Below, piece after piece: positions 17,789 to 26,466 of a DNA stretch of 64,000 nt (positions within the stretch are counted from its first letter, which is position 1; each line of letters starts with the position of its first letter). The DNA comes from Pseudomonas sp. MYb118 (lineage in GTDB: Bacteria > Pseudomonadota > Gammaproteobacteria > Pseudomonadales > Pseudomonadaceae), in NCBI RefSeq assembly GCF_040947875.1, contig NZ_JBFRXN010000001.1:496001-560000 (forward strand), written 5' to 3'. The translations under genes were made by a program, and so were the position numbers. The notes under the pieces were generated by a model. That model searched no databases. It saw only the letters and a list, made by a program, of their open reading frames with translations, and was not told the origin of the DNA.

Positions 17789-17998
17789 ATGCCAAAAAAA
17801 CCTCCTGAAACCCGCCCACCCACGACGGCTACCGACATCGAGCGGTCCATCCTGGCCCTGAACAAAATGGCTGAACGCCTGTGGGGAGAGGGGCGCGAGG
17901 CTGAGGCGAAAGCGCTGCTTGATGCGCTCGATGCGCTGAATCGGGCATTGGATCGAATCAGGATCGGCGAAAGCCGCCGGGTGGTCACCCTTCACTAA
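17789..17998 (+). CDS. Small conserved hypothetical protein
   Basis: A 69-residue helical protein (MPKKPPETRPPTTATDIERSILALNK, then AEAKALLDALDALNRALDRI). The ATG at 17789 has GGAAG upstream. The composition is chromosomal rather than island-like, so it probably marks the return to core genome. No function is known to me. Confidence 0.55.
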   Translation: MPKKPPETRPPTTATDIERSILALNKMAERLWGEGREAEAKALLDALDALNRALDRIRIGESRRVVTLH

Positions 17999-18041
17999 AC
18001 CGCGCCTTTTAGGTGCGCACTTCCCTGAATATGGACATTCC

Positions 18042-18587
18042 ATGAAAGCCAACAAGTCGTTGTTTCTCGCATCCTGCATTGTTGCCGTATCGCTGCTCAG
18101 TGGCTGCGCCGCTTCGGTAAAGAGCGGCGGGACACAGACGCTCGCCATTCCCGAGGCGGCCAAACACAACCTGGTGGTGAACTTCCAGGGCAACAGCAAG
18201 GTGCTGCAAAACGAAGATTGGCCGCGTTTGAAGCAAGAATGGAATGACGCGCTGCGCAATGAGGCTACCCGTGCCGGTTACAGCCTGTCTGACACGCCAG
18301 TTGCCAGCCCCACCGACAAAGACGGTGTGGGCATCAAGATCAACGTGACCAACTTCCGCTACCTCACCCCAGGCGCTCGCTACAGTGCTGGTGTGATGGT
18401 GGGTAACGCCTGGGTCAACTCGAGTGCGGACTATTCGGACCTGAAGTCGGGGCAACTGATCGGCACCCGAACCTATGACACCTCATCGTCTGCCTGGGAG
18501 GGGGTCATGTCGGCCATGACCAAAGAGCAGGTCGAAGCGATTGCCCAGCAGATCATCAGCGATATCAAGTCTGCCAAGGCGCGGTAG
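18042..18587 (+). CDS. DUF4410-like lipoprotein
   Basis: A 181-residue lipoprotein: residues 1-22 end in the lipobox LLSG-C. The mature protein has an alternating beta/alpha pattern, and the C-terminal half (KINVTNFRYLTPGARYSAG, IGTRTYDTSSSAWEGVMSAMTKEQVEAIAQQIISDI) resembles DUF4410-type envelope lipoproteins of Pseudomonas. It is probably outer-membrane attached, since residues after the Cys are AA rather than D. A hairpin follows the stop. Role unknown. Confidence 0.72.
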   Translation: MKANKSLFLASCIVAVSLLSGCAASVKSGGTQTLAIPEAAKHNLVVNFQGNSKVLQNEDWPRLKQEWNDALRNEATRAGYSLSDTPVASPTDKDGVGIKINVTNFRYLTPGARYSAGVMVGNAWVNSSADYSDLKSGQLIGTRTYDTSSSAWEGVMSAMTKEQVEAIAQQIISDIKSAKAR

Positions 18588-18611
18588 CCTGAGGCTCAAC
18601 TGACAGGGGCG

Positions 18612-18636
18612 GGCGCCGGAAGATCGTTCCGGCGCC
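18612..18636. terminator. Stem-loop between convergent genes
   Basis: The stem GGCGCCGGA/TCCGGCGCC (nine perfect pairs) has the loop AGATCGT. It lies between the convergent lipoprotein and GGDEF genes. No T run follows on either strand, so termination strength is uncertain. Confidence 0.55.
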
Positions 18637-18651
18637 TACTCATGTCGCCTG

Positions 18652-19686
18652 TTACGAACGCTGGGATTTACGCGCCACCTTCACCCGATACATCTCCCGA
18701 TCCGCCAGCTTGATCACCTCATCCGCGGTCATTCCCTGGGGCATGACCGCCACCACCCCCACGCTCGCGCCGGGATAGTGGAAGTCGTCCAGGCCATCGC
18801 CCAGTTCATATCGCCCGATCGTCGCCTTGCTCAGGCGCTCTTGCAGCAGTTCGGCGCCATGCTGCATGTCCTGGGCCTGGTCGGGGTTTTCGGACAGGGT
18901 GCCCAGGGCAATCGCGACGAATTCGTCACCGCCGGTACGGCCGATGATGTCGCTGGTTCGCAGCGCCTGTTGCAAGCGCGTGGCCACGCCGCGCAGCAGT
19001 TCATCGCCGGCGAGATGGCCGTGGGTATCGTTGACCAGCTTGAAGCCATCGAGGTCGACGACGGCCATGAGGATGTACTTGTGCTCGCGCTCGGCAAGGG
19101 CGAGCAGGCGCGTGGCGTCGCTGAGGATGGCGCGGCGGTTGGACAGGCCGGTCAGCGGGTCGGACAGCGCCAGCTTGGTCAGTTCGGCGTTGAGCATTTG
19201 CAGGCGTTCGACCAGTCGTTCGCGTTCCAGGGAATAGCCCAACAGGCCCGAGAGCAGCGTCAGCAGCGGTTCGACTTCCGGCGTGCGAGCGACCTGGTTG
19301 GAGCTGGCGGCGCAGACGGTTCCCAGCACTTCGCCGTCCTGGGCCTTGATCGGCGCACTCACATAGGTCTTGATGCCCAGCGCCGCGGCGGCCTCGGAGT
19401 CTCCCCAGGCTTCGACCACGTTATCGCAGTACAGGCGGTTTTCATCCAGGGCGCGCTTGCACAGGGTATCGCCCCAGGGCACCACCAACCCTTCCGGGAT
19501 GACCATGTCGCCGCTGTTGCGGGCGAATTCGACCCGCTGGATACCCTGGTCGGTGTCGATGGTGGTGAGGTAGGTCGACTCCATCCCGGTCACCTGGCTG
19601 AGCAGCGTCAGTAATGGGCGCGTCAACTGTTCGAGGTTCTGCGCTTTGGGGATGGTTTCGGAGAGAAGGGAAAGTAGATGATCCAT
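18652..19686 (-). CDS. GAF-GGDEF diguanylate cyclase
   Basis: A 344-residue cytoplasmic protein that should make cyclic di-GMP from two GTP. The N-terminal GAF sensor (about residues 15-155, with GDTLCKRALDENRLYCDNV and YVSAPIKAQDGEVLGTVCA) is followed by a GGDEF domain. The catalytic GGDEF motif is intact at about 252-256, with LSDPLTGLSNRRA and DLDGFKLVND before it. An RTSD five residues upstream matches the inhibitory I-site, so product inhibition is expected. The ATG at 19686 is preferred to an upstream TTG at 19719 because neither has a strong ribosome binding site and the ATG fits the domain start. The GAF ligand is unknown. Confidence 0.88.
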   Translation of the reverse strand: MDHLLSLLSETIPKAQNLEQLTRPLLTLLSQVTGMESTYLTTIDTDQGIQRVEFARNSGDMVIPEGLVVPWGDTLCKRALDENRLYCDNVVEAWGDSEAAAALGIKTYVSAPIKAQDGEVLGTVCAASSNQVARTPEVEPLLTLLSGLLGYSLERERLVERLQMLNAELTKLALSDPLTGLSNRRAILSDATRLLALAEREHKYILMAVVDLDGFKLVNDTHGHLAGDELLRGVATRLQQALRTSDIIGRTGGDEFVAIALGTLSENPDQAQDMQHGAELLQERLSKATIGRYELGDGLDDFHYPGASVGVVAVMPQGMTADEVIKLADREMYRVKVARKSQRS

Positions 19687-19773
19687 CAGTGCCTGCCGGT
19701 CGCTAACAAGATTGCCCAATTATCGACATATCGGCGGGCAATTTTACAGCCCTGATGGGATGAGTAGGGGTCT

Positions 19774-19802
19774 CCCTGACAGGCATTGATTGCCTGTCAG
19801 GG
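19774..19802. terminator. Stem-loop downstream of hydrolase gene
   Basis: An eleven- to twelve-base-pair stem (CCTGACAGGCA/TGCCTGTCAGG) with loop TTGAT lies just after the stop of the minus-strand hydrolase. It lacks a clear T run, so it may be a processing or Rho-type signal. Confidence 0.55.
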
Positions 19803-19815
19803 GCCTGTCACCCAC

Positions 19816-20577
19816 TTACTTGGTGTTGTGCACCGCATCAATGATGACCTTGGCGACATCCGCAGGGCGCGATTGTTGTGGCACGTGGCTGGATTCCACT
19901 TCGGTGACCTGGGCCTTGATCTTCTTGGCGAAGTCACGCTGCAGGTCCGGCTGGATCATGCGGTCTTCACGGGCCACGACGTACCACGATGGCTTGCCTT
20001 TCCAGGCGGCGGCGCTGGTTTTGTCCTCGAACGCGGCGGCGCGGATCGGCCCTTGGGTCGAGGCCATGACGGCGGTCTGGGCAGCCGGCAGGTCTTGGGC
20101 GAAGCCAGTGGCCATGCCTTGCGGGGTCATGTAGAGGAAGCCGTTTTTATCGGCGGCGATGTCCTTGGTGCCGGACGGCGCCGGGTATTGCTTGCCCAGG
20201 TCCTTGACGGCCTGGCCGGCATCCGGGGCGAATGCGGCGACGTACACCAGGCTACGAACTTTCTGGTCAGTGCCGGCCTGACTGATTACTGTACCGCCCC
20301 AGGAGTGGCCGACCAGTACCACATTGCCGTCCTGGTTGTTCAGTACGCGCTGAGTGGCGGCGACGTCATCGGCCAGCGAAGTCAGCGGGTTCTGCACCAC
20401 GGTGACCTTGATGCCTTCGGCTTGCAGCAGCGGCACGACCTTGGACCAGTCGGAACCGTCGGCGAATGCGCCGTGGACGATCACGACCGAAGGTTGCGCG
20501 GGGGCGGCCTGGCTGCCAACGGCGAAAACGGAAGCGGTCATGGCGAGGGCGAGGGCGATTGCCTTGGGTTTGAACAT
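19816..20577 (-). CDS. Secreted alpha/beta hydrolase
   Basis: A 253-residue protein with a Sec signal peptide (cleavage after about residue 24, AVGSQA-AP). The alpha/beta hydrolase core has HGAFADGSDW (oxyanion region) and the nucleophile elbow GHSWGG with Ser 92. The catalytic His is probably in ESSHVPQQSRP near the C-terminus. Proteins of this type are esterase-like periplasmic or extracellular hydrolases without a firm substrate. The ATG at 20577 follows AGGAG. It is divergent from the HD-GYP/LuxR gene, with 109 bases between them. Confidence 0.85.
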   Translation of the reverse strand: MFKPKAIALALAMTASVFAVGSQAAPAQPSVVIVHGAFADGSDWSKVVPLLQAEGIKVTVVQNPLTSLADDVAATQRVLNNQDGNVVLVGHSWGGTVISQAGTDQKVRSLVYVAAFAPDAGQAVKDLGKQYPAPSGTKDIAADKNGFLYMTPQGMATGFAQDLPAAQTAVMASTQGPIRAAAFEDKTSAAAWKGKPSWYVVAREDRMIQPDLQRDFAKKIKAQVTEVESSHVPQQSRPADVAKVIIDAVHNTK

Positions 20578-20686
20578 GGTGGAATCTCCTGTGGTTGATG
20601 GGGCCAGTTTGCGTAACCGGCGTGAAGCCCGGTATCGGTCGTTTATCCGAGGCGGGTAAAAAATCAGGTGAATGATGGAGAGCGTG

Positions 20687-22126
20687 ATGAGGGAGACCGA
20701 CGCGGTCGAGCTGGAAAGTGCGATGTTGTGCCTGTCGGTGGTCGGCGACCTGAGCATGGGTCAACCCACTGATCAGTCACGCCGCGCTGCGCGCCTGGCC
20801 CAGTGGCTGGCGCAAACCTGCGATGGCGCCGGTGACCACATCGAAGTGGCGCGCCAGGTGTCCCTGCTGCGCTGGTCCGGTTGCACCGCCAATGCCGAGG
20901 ACTTCATGCGCCTGTTGGGCGATGACGTCGCCGGGCGCAACGCGATGCTCAGCCAGACGCTGGGCCCGGCGGGCCTGCGCGCCATGCGCAAGACCGCGCC
21001 CCAGGCGCAGGTGCATTGCGAGGTGGCGGGTGACATTGCGCAGACGCTGGGCCTGAGTGCGCCCGTCGAACTGGGGCTGCGTCATGTGTTCGAGCAATTC
21101 GACGGCGAAGGCCGGCCGGGTGGCCTGCGCCATCCCGAGGTGCCGGAGGTGGTCTATCAGGTGCTGCTGGCCGGAGACCTGGAAATTCTCTCGCGGGTCC
21201 ATGGGGTCGAGTCCGCGCTGGAGTGGATTGCGGGGCAGGGCAACCGTCGTTATCCGGCGGCGCTGGCGGCCGAGCTTTCGCGCAATGCCGAAGATTGGCT
21301 GGAGGCCTTGAGGGAGCCGCCAGCCAGTCAATCGACCCCGCCAGTGCTGAAGGCACCGGTGTCATTGACGCTGGTGGGTGATGTGATCGACCTGAAGATT
21401 CCCTGGCTGGCGGGCTATTCCCGACGCTCGGCCGAACTGGTACGGGACGCGGCCAAGCTGTGGGGCCTCGCCGAACCCGCCATCGAGCAGTTGGGCAAGG
21501 CGGCGCTGATTCATGGCGTGGGCCGGGCGGCGGTACCCAATCGTATCTGGAACCTGCCAGGTCCATTACTCGATGGCGATCTGGAACAGGTGCGGCTGGT
21601 GCCTTACTGGACGTCGCGGGCCTGCAAGCAGATTGCTGAACTGGAAATACCTGGAAAAATCGCCGCCAACGCCTATGAACGACTCGATGGCAGCGGCTAT
21701 TTCCGCGGGCTGGACGGCGATGCCCTGCAACCTGAACACCGTTTGCTGGCGGCGGCGCTCGCCTGGCAGGCATTGCGCTGTGTACGACCCTGGCGGCCGG
21801 CCTTCAGCGACAGTGATGCCGAACGCCTGCTGCTCGACGAAGCCGCGCAGGGGCGTTTCGACCCGCGCGCCTGTCAGGCGGTGATCGCCGCCGCGCGGGG
21901 CGAGAGCGCAGTGGCCCCGTGCAAGTCCAACAACAGCCCGCTGAGCGAGCGCGAGACGCAGATCCTCCAGTGCATCAGCATGGGCGGCAGCAACAAGGAA
22001 GTGGCACGCCAGCTCGGCATCAGCCCGAGCACCGTGCGTACCCACGTCGAGAGCGTGTTCCGCAAGTTGCAATGCACCACCCGGGCTGCGGCGACGCTCA
22101 AGGCGCTGACGCTGGGACTGATCTGA
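20687..22126 (+). CDS. LuxR-type regulator with degenerate HD-GYP domains
   Basis: A 479-residue protein. Two HD-GYP-like halves are followed by a C-terminal LuxR/FixJ helix-turn-helix (LSERETQILQCISMGGSNKEVARQLGIS, split here at residues near 410-425 and 426-440). In the second half the order of HD-GYP motifs is kept but metal ligands are changed: the HD pair reads HG (ALIHGVGRAAVPNRIW) and the distal His of HExxDGSGYP is Tyr (AYERLDGSGYFRGL). Phosphodiesterase activity is therefore unlikely; it may bind c-di-GMP or protein partners and act on DNA. ATG 20687 is chosen because GGAGAG lies six bases upstream. Confidence 0.82.
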   Translation: MRETDAVELESAMLCLSVVGDLSMGQPTDQSRRAARLAQWLAQTCDGAGDHIEVARQVSLLRWSGCTANAEDFMRLLGDDVAGRNAMLSQTLGPAGLRAMRKTAPQAQVHCEVAGDIAQTLGLSAPVELGLRHVFEQFDGEGRPGGLRHPEVPEVVYQVLLAGDLEILSRVHGVESALEWIAGQGNRRYPAALAAELSRNAEDWLEALREPPASQSTPPVLKAPVSLTLVGDVIDLKIPWLAGYSRRSAELVRDAAKLWGLAEPAIEQLGKAALIHGVGRAAVPNRIWNLPGPLLDGDLEQVRLVPYWTSRACKQIAELEIPGKIAANAYERLDGSGYFRGLDGDALQPEHRLLAAALAWQALRCVRPWRPAFSDSDAERLLLDEAAQGRFDPRACQAVIAAARGESAVAPCKSNNSPLSERETQILQCISMGGSNKEVARQLGISPSTVRTHVESVFRKLQCTTRAAATLKALTLGLI

Positions 22127-22132
22127 GTCGCC

Positions 22133-23104
22133 TCACGGCTTCCAGATACCGACATCCTTCGCATCGACGGCCTTGGGCAACAGGCCGGCGGCGAAGAATG
22201 CATCGGCAATCTGCTGCTGTTCACCCAGTTGGTCGATCTTGACTGGCTGCACCTGGTAACTGCGATGGTTGTTGGCGCTCTCGACGGTTTCCACTCCCAG
22301 GTTGCCCCACAACGGACTGAGCACCTGCGCCGCTTCTCGAGGATTGGTTTTGATCCAGTTGCCGGTCTTGTACAACTGGTCATAAACCACCTTGAGCACC
22401 TGCGGGTGGCTGTTGGCGTAGCTGGTGGTCGTCAGGTAGTAGCGTTTGTAGCTGGCCAGTCCTGCGCCATCGGCCAGGGTGCGGGTGGGCAGTTGCCGCT
22501 GCGCGCTGGTGAGGAAGGGTTCCCAGGTGACCCAGGCGTCGACCTTGTTGTTCTCGAACGCGGCGCGACCGTCGGCGGGCGACAGGTAGGCCGGCTGGAT
22601 GTCGGAGAACTGCAAACCAGCCTTGCTCAGGGCGGCGATCAACAGATAGTGAGAGCCGGCGGCCTTTGTGACCGCGACTTTCTTGCCTTTGAGGTCGGAC
22701 AATTGCTGCAGTGCCGAATCCTTGTGCACCACGATGGCCTGGGCTGAAGGCGAGGGCGCTTCCTGGGCGAAGTAGGTCAGTTTGGCCTGGGCGGCCTGGG
22801 CGAAGATCGGCACGGTATCGGCCACGTCGGCACTGATATCGACGTTGCCAACGTTCAGCGCTTCCAACAGAGGCAGGCCACTGGGGAATTCGTGCCAAGT
22901 CACATCGATGTGCTGTTGCGCCAGGGCCTTGTCCAGGGTGCCCTGGGTTTTCAGCAGGGTGATCAGCGTCGATGACTTCTGGTAGCCGATGCGCAGGGTT
23001 TCCTGTGCCTGTGTCGGCAGGGTGAATGACAGGGCGGCCAGCGCAACGACCAGTCCGGTCAGTAGCGGGCGACGTGCTTGAGCAAAAGCAGTGTTTTTCG
23101 ACAT
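22133..23104 (-). CDS. Sulfonate-type ABC substrate-binding protein
   Basis: A 323-residue periplasmic binding protein of the SsuA/TauA type. A Sec signal (residues about 1-33, ending TQA) precedes ETLRIGYQKSSTLITLLK, the family's typical first strand. Further signatures are GNVDISADVADTVPIFAQAA, LKGKKVAVTKAAGSHYLL and VDAWVTWEPFL. It should deliver an alkanesulfonate-like ligand to the inner-membrane permease at 34954. It is the last gene of the minus-strand run beginning with the second binding protein at 26156. Confidence 0.88.
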   Translation of the reverse strand: MSKNTAFAQARRPLLTGLVVALAALSFTLPTQAQETLRIGYQKSSTLITLLKTQGTLDKALAQQHIDVTWHEFPSGLPLLEALNVGNVDISADVADTVPIFAQAAQAKLTYFAQEAPSPSAQAIVVHKDSALQQLSDLKGKKVAVTKAAGSHYLLIAALSKAGLQFSDIQPAYLSPADGRAAFENNKVDAWVTWEPFLTSAQRQLPTRTLADGAGLASYKRYYLTTTSYANSHPQVLKVVYDQLYKTGNWIKTNPREAAQVLSPLWGNLGVETVESANNHRSYQVQPVKIDQLGEQQQIADAFFAAGLLPKAVDAKDVGIWKP

Positions 23105-23133
23105 GGCACACTCGAGGTTCGATAGGTAAAAGG

Positions 23134-23817
23134 TCAGATGGCGACTTGCACCGGGACATGCCCGAGCAGTTGTTCGACGGCAGCGATCACCGGGTCGGCT
23201 TCGGTGCGCACCAGCCAGTCCGGGCTGACTTCGGCGAAAGCCACAGTGCCGTCCCTGGCGATGACCACGACCGTGGGTTGTGGCAACTCCCAAGTGCCGG
23301 TGCCGGTGATGTCGCCGATGCTGTTGCCCTTGGCCAGGGCGGCGTTGCGCGAGGCTTCGTCGAAGCTGTAGAGAATGCCCAGGCGTCGACCAAGCTGATT
23401 ATCCGGGTCGCTCGCGACCTGCAGTTCCAGCGCGTGGCGGGTCTTGATCTCCATCAGGCGCTCAGGCACCTGCGGACTGACCGCCAGCAATGGCACGCCG
23501 AGAGCGTGCAGTTGTGGGTAGAGCCGGCGCTGGTAGTACGGCAGGGCGATGTTGCAGGCAGGGCAGCCGGCGAAGCGAAAGAAGATCAGGACGGCCGGCC
23601 CAGCGGCTAGCAATTCGTCACGGCTCACACTGCCACCTTCGGCCTTGAGCAAGGTAAACGGCTCCAGGGTGTCACCGACCTTGACGAAGTCTTCGTGGCG
23701 GGCTTCATCCACCAGGCGTTGGCGCTGGTCGATGTTCACCTGCAATGCCGCGGGCTCCCAGGAAGCGACGCGCTGGGCATGCAAGTCCGCGAGCAAACGG
23801 TTGAGGGATTCGCTCAT
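23134..23817 (-). CDS. Peroxiredoxin-like (AhpC/TSA) protein
   Basis: A 227-residue thioredoxin-fold protein with a CxxC centre in [21 protein letters not shown] (about residues 85-88) and LGILYSFDE further on. Because the motif is CPAC rather than the peroxiredoxin TxxC, a thiol-disulfide or peroxidase role linked to the flavin monooxygenase next to it is plausible. Its ATG overlaps the stop of that monooxygenase by four bases, so they are translationally coupled. No signal peptide is present, so the protein is cytoplasmic. Confidence 0.8.
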   Translation of the reverse strand: MSESLNRLLADLHAQRVASWEPAALQVNIDQRQRLVDEARHEDFVKVGDTLEPFTLLKAEGGSVSRDELLAAGPAVLIFFRFAGCPACNIALPYYQRRLYPQLHALGVPLLAVSPQVPERLMEIKTRHALELQVASDPDNQLGRRLGILYSFDEASRNAALAKGNSIGDITGTGTWELPQPTVVVIARDGTVAFAEVSPDWLVRTEADPVIAAVEQLLGHVPVQVAI

Positions 23818-25166
23818 GCCAGTGCCTCGCTTTCCTGTTCGGCCTTCAGAGGCGCGCGAGCATGGCGGTTGACCGGCACTTGTAGGCCAAGGTGGTCACG
23901 CAGGGTCTGGCCGCTGTATTGCTCACGGAACAGGCCGCGTTGTTGCAGCACCGGCACCACCAGTTCGGTGAAGTATTGCAAGCCGTCGGGCAGCAATGAG
24001 TTGATGATGAAGCCATCTGCCGCGCCCTGTTCGAACCACTGTTGCAGCGCGTCGGCGACTTGCTCAGGTGTGCCGACAAAATCACGGCGTGGCCGGGAGA
24101 AGCGCAGGGCGACTTCACGCAGGGTCAGGCCTTCATCTTTGGCCAGTTGCTTGATCCGGTCCGAACCGCCTTTCTGGCTGTTGGAACCCAGGTCGCCGAG
24201 CTCGGGGAACGGCTCGTCCAGCGGGTACTGGCTGAAATCATGGTCATTGAAGGGACGACCAAGGGCGACGATGGCGTCTTCGATGGTCACCAGTTCCACG
24301 GCCTGCTGGTAACGACTTTCGACCTCGGCGGCGTCGCGACCGACGATGGGGCGGATACCCGGCAGGATCGACAGCGTCTGCGGGTCCCTGCCAAAACCGG
24401 CGGCGCGTTGCTTGAGGTCCTGGTAATAGGCGTGGGCCTCATCGAACCCCTCGGAACCGACGAAGATCGCGTCCGAGTTTTGCGCGGCGAAATTACGCCC
24501 CGCTTCGGAGGTGCCCGCCTGGAAAATCACCGGCTGCCCTTGCCTGGAGCGGGAAATGTTCAGTGGGCCTTTGACCGAGAAGAACTCGCCCTTGTGCTCC
24601 AGGGCGTGCAACTTGCCGGGGGTGAAGAACTCGCCACTTTGCTTGTCGTAGGCAAACGCGTCGTCCTCCCAGGAGTCCCACAACCCCTTGACCACGTTCA
24701 CGTGTTCCTGGGCGATGCGATAACGCACGGCGTGGGGCGGATGCTCGCTCTTGCCGAAGTTGTCGGCGGTGCCGCTGAGCCATGAGGTCACCACGTTCCA
24801 GCCGGCGCGACCGCCACTGATGTGATCCAGCGAGGCAAATTGGCGGGCGACCTGGAACGGCTCGGTGTAGCTCACGGTGACGGTCGCCACCAGGCCGATG
24901 TGCTGCGTCGTGGCGGCCAGGGCCGAGAGAATGGTCAGCGGCTCGAAGCGATTGAGGTAGTGCGGGCTGGATTTTTCGTGGATGTGCAGGCTGTCGGCGA
25001 TGAACACGAAATCGAATTTGGCCCCCTCTGCCAGCTGCGCCTGCTGCTTGTAGAAATCGAAGCTCACACTGGCGTTGGGCCGGGCCTGCGGGTGGCGCCA
25101 TTCGCCCCAGCCATGACCGACACCGTGGACCATTGCACCGAGTTTCAGTTGGCGTTGCTTGCTCAT
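23814..25166 (-). CDS. FMNH2-dependent monooxygenase (NtaA/SnaA/DszA family)
   Basis: A 450-residue bacterial-luciferase-fold monooxygenase. Family blocks are [32 protein letters not shown] ([19 protein letters not shown]), [45 protein letters not shown] and [24 protein letters not shown]. Such enzymes oxidise sulfur or nitrogen heterocycles, sulfones or aminocarboxylates using reduced FMN from a separate reductase, which is not in the window. Placed between two sulfonate-binding proteins, it probably desulfurises an organosulfur compound; the substrate is not readable from sequence. Confidence 0.88.
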   Translation of the reverse strand: MSKQRQLKLGAMVHGVGHGWGEWRHPQARPNASVSFDFYKQQAQLAEGAKFDFVFIADSLHIHEKSSPHYLNRFEPLTILSALAATTQHIGLVATVTVSYTEPFQVARQFASLDHISGGRAGWNVVTSWLSGTADNFGKSEHPPHAVRYRIAQEHVNVVKGLWDSWEDDAFAYDKQSGEFFTPGKLHALEHKGEFFSVKGPLNISRSRQGQPVIFQAGTSEAGRNFAAQNSDAIFVGSEGFDEAHAYYQDLKQRAAGFGRDPQTLSILPGIRPIVGRDAAEVESRYQQAVELVTIEDAIVALGRPFNDHDFSQYPLDEPFPELGDLGSNSQKGGSDRIKQLAKDEGLTLREVALRFSRPRRDFVGTPEQVADALQQWFEQGAADGFIINSLLPDGLQYFTELVVPVLQQRGLFREQYSGQTLRDHLGLQVPVNRHARAPLKAEQESEALA

Positions 25167-25193
25167 GATCTTGCTCCTGAATGCGTCGTATCG

Positions 25194-26156
25194 TTATTGG
25201 GAGGCCTGGGCGAGTTGGGGGCGTCTGGCGTTGAAGCTCTTGTCGAAACCCTGGGAGACATCAATGTGTTTGCCCAGAATTCCCTCTTCCTGGTAGAGGT
25301 CGGCGGTGGTTTGCAGGCCGGCGATGACCTGGTCGTCGATCTCTACAGGGTCAATGCGAGTGGCCTTGGCCACGGCCACGTGCACTTCCAGCGGCAGGCC
25401 GGTGACACGCGCCTGAGCGGCGGCGTACTCCTCGGGGTGGGCGTTGGTCCAGCGATAGGCGCGATCGACCCGGGCGATGAAGTCGTCCAGTTGCTGGCGT
25501 TTGCCGGCGATGGCCTGGCTGGTGGCGGCGAAGTACAAATGGTTGGTCAGCAGCTTTTCGCCGCTGACCAGTACCTTGGCCTGGTGCTGAGTGGTGGCGA
25601 TGGTGGTGTAGGGATCCCAGGTCGACCAGGCATCGGCACTGCCGTTGTCCAGCAGGATCCGTGACTCGCTCGGCAGCAGGTAGATGAACTGCACGTCACT
25701 GGTTTTCAGGCCGACATCACGCAAGGCCTTGATCGCCAGGAAGTGGCCGATGGAGCCACGGGTGGTGACGATCTTCTTGCCCTTCAGGTCGCTGGCGGTA
25801 TTCAGCGGCGAGTCCTTGGGCGCGAGAATGGCGGTGGTGTAGCGACCCTCGGCGTGCGCGATGCTGACGACCTTGATCGGTGCGCCGGCTCCCAGGGCGA
25901 ACACGTAGGGCGCATCACCCAGGGCGCCGATGTCCACGGCACCGGCATTCAGCGCTTCACCCAGTGGCGCGGCGGCGGGGAACTCGGAGAACTGGATCTC
26001 ATAAGGTACGTTCTTCAGCTCGCCGGACACCTCCAGCAGCACCTTGATCGACGATTTCTGATTGGCCACCAGCAGCGGTTGCAGGTCGGCGGCCTGGGTG
26101 GCGGCGGCAATGCCCAGGGTGCAGGCGAGGCTCAACAGCAGGGTTTTGGCTGACAT
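25194..26156 (-). CDS. Sulfonate-type ABC substrate-binding protein
   Basis: A 320-residue periplasmic protein with a signal peptide ending ATQA near residue 22. It has QPLLVANQKSSIKVLL, AGAVDIGALGDAPYVFALGAGAPIKVV, LKGKKIVTTRGSIGHFLAIKAL and GSADAWSTWDPY, all typical of SsuA/TauA proteins. It is the first gene of the minus-strand run to 22133. Its ribosome binding site (GGAG at 26166-26163) is partly buried in a leader hairpin that also contains the shared sulfur-gene leader box. It differs clearly from the binding protein at 22133, so two ligand specificities are likely. Confidence 0.88.
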   Translation of the reverse strand: MSAKTLLLSLACTLGIAAATQAADLQPLLVANQKSSIKVLLEVSGELKNVPYEIQFSEFPAAAPLGEALNAGAVDIGALGDAPYVFALGAGAPIKVVSIAHAEGRYTTAILAPKDSPLNTASDLKGKKIVTTRGSIGHFLAIKALRDVGLKTSDVQFIYLLPSESRILLDNGSADAWSTWDPYTTIATTQHQAKVLVSGEKLLTNHLYFAATSQAIAGKRQQLDDFIARVDRAYRWTNAHPEEYAAAQARVTGLPLEVHVAVAKATRIDPVEIDDQVIAGLQTTADLYQEEGILGKHIDVSQGFDKSFNARRPQLAQASQ

Positions 26157-26163
26157 GGGAAAC

Positions 26164-26212
26164 TCCAGGCAGATGAGGTTGTGAATAACCTCCGCCTGGA
26201 GAAGGGGTCGGT
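26164..26212 (-). promoter_or_regulatory. Leader box and ribosome-site-masking hairpin
   Basis: Plus-strand arms TCCAGGC (26164-26170) and GCCTGGA (26194-26200), plus inner arms AGGTT/AACCT (26176-26180 with 26187-26191), close the loop GTGAAT. The outer arm covers three of the four GGAG bases used by the binding-protein gene. The 5' part overlaps the conserved box at 26189-26212 (CCTCCGCCTGG, spacer, GGGGTCGGT on the plus strand), also found at 29935 and 34606. Confidence 0.6.
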
Positions 26213-26355
26213 GTGGGATTGACGTTATATCTATAAGAATTGCGTGTGAAATTCTTTATGGTTATATGCTAATTATAAAGTTAGCTGATCATCTTGTTGT
26301 GTATTATCAAAATATTGCATTTATTTCGATTGCACAGATTCGGTGGGTCGCATCA

Positions 26356-26445
26356 CTGTGGGAGCGAGCCTGCTCGCGATGCGGTGCATCAGGTTCCAAC
26401 GATTCGTCTGACAGTCCGTCATCGCGAGCAGGCTCGCTCCCACAG
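26356..26445. repeat. REP inverted pair (REPIN)
   Basis: Two REP units face each other: CTGTGGGAGCGAGCCTGCTC at the left and its reverse complement at the right, about 35 bases apart. They sit between the sulfonate-binding gene promoter and the 3' end of the TonB receptor gene, and could form a long cruciform or mRNA hairpin. Confidence 0.92.
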
Positions 26446-26466
26446 GTTGTTTACATCGGCTTAACC

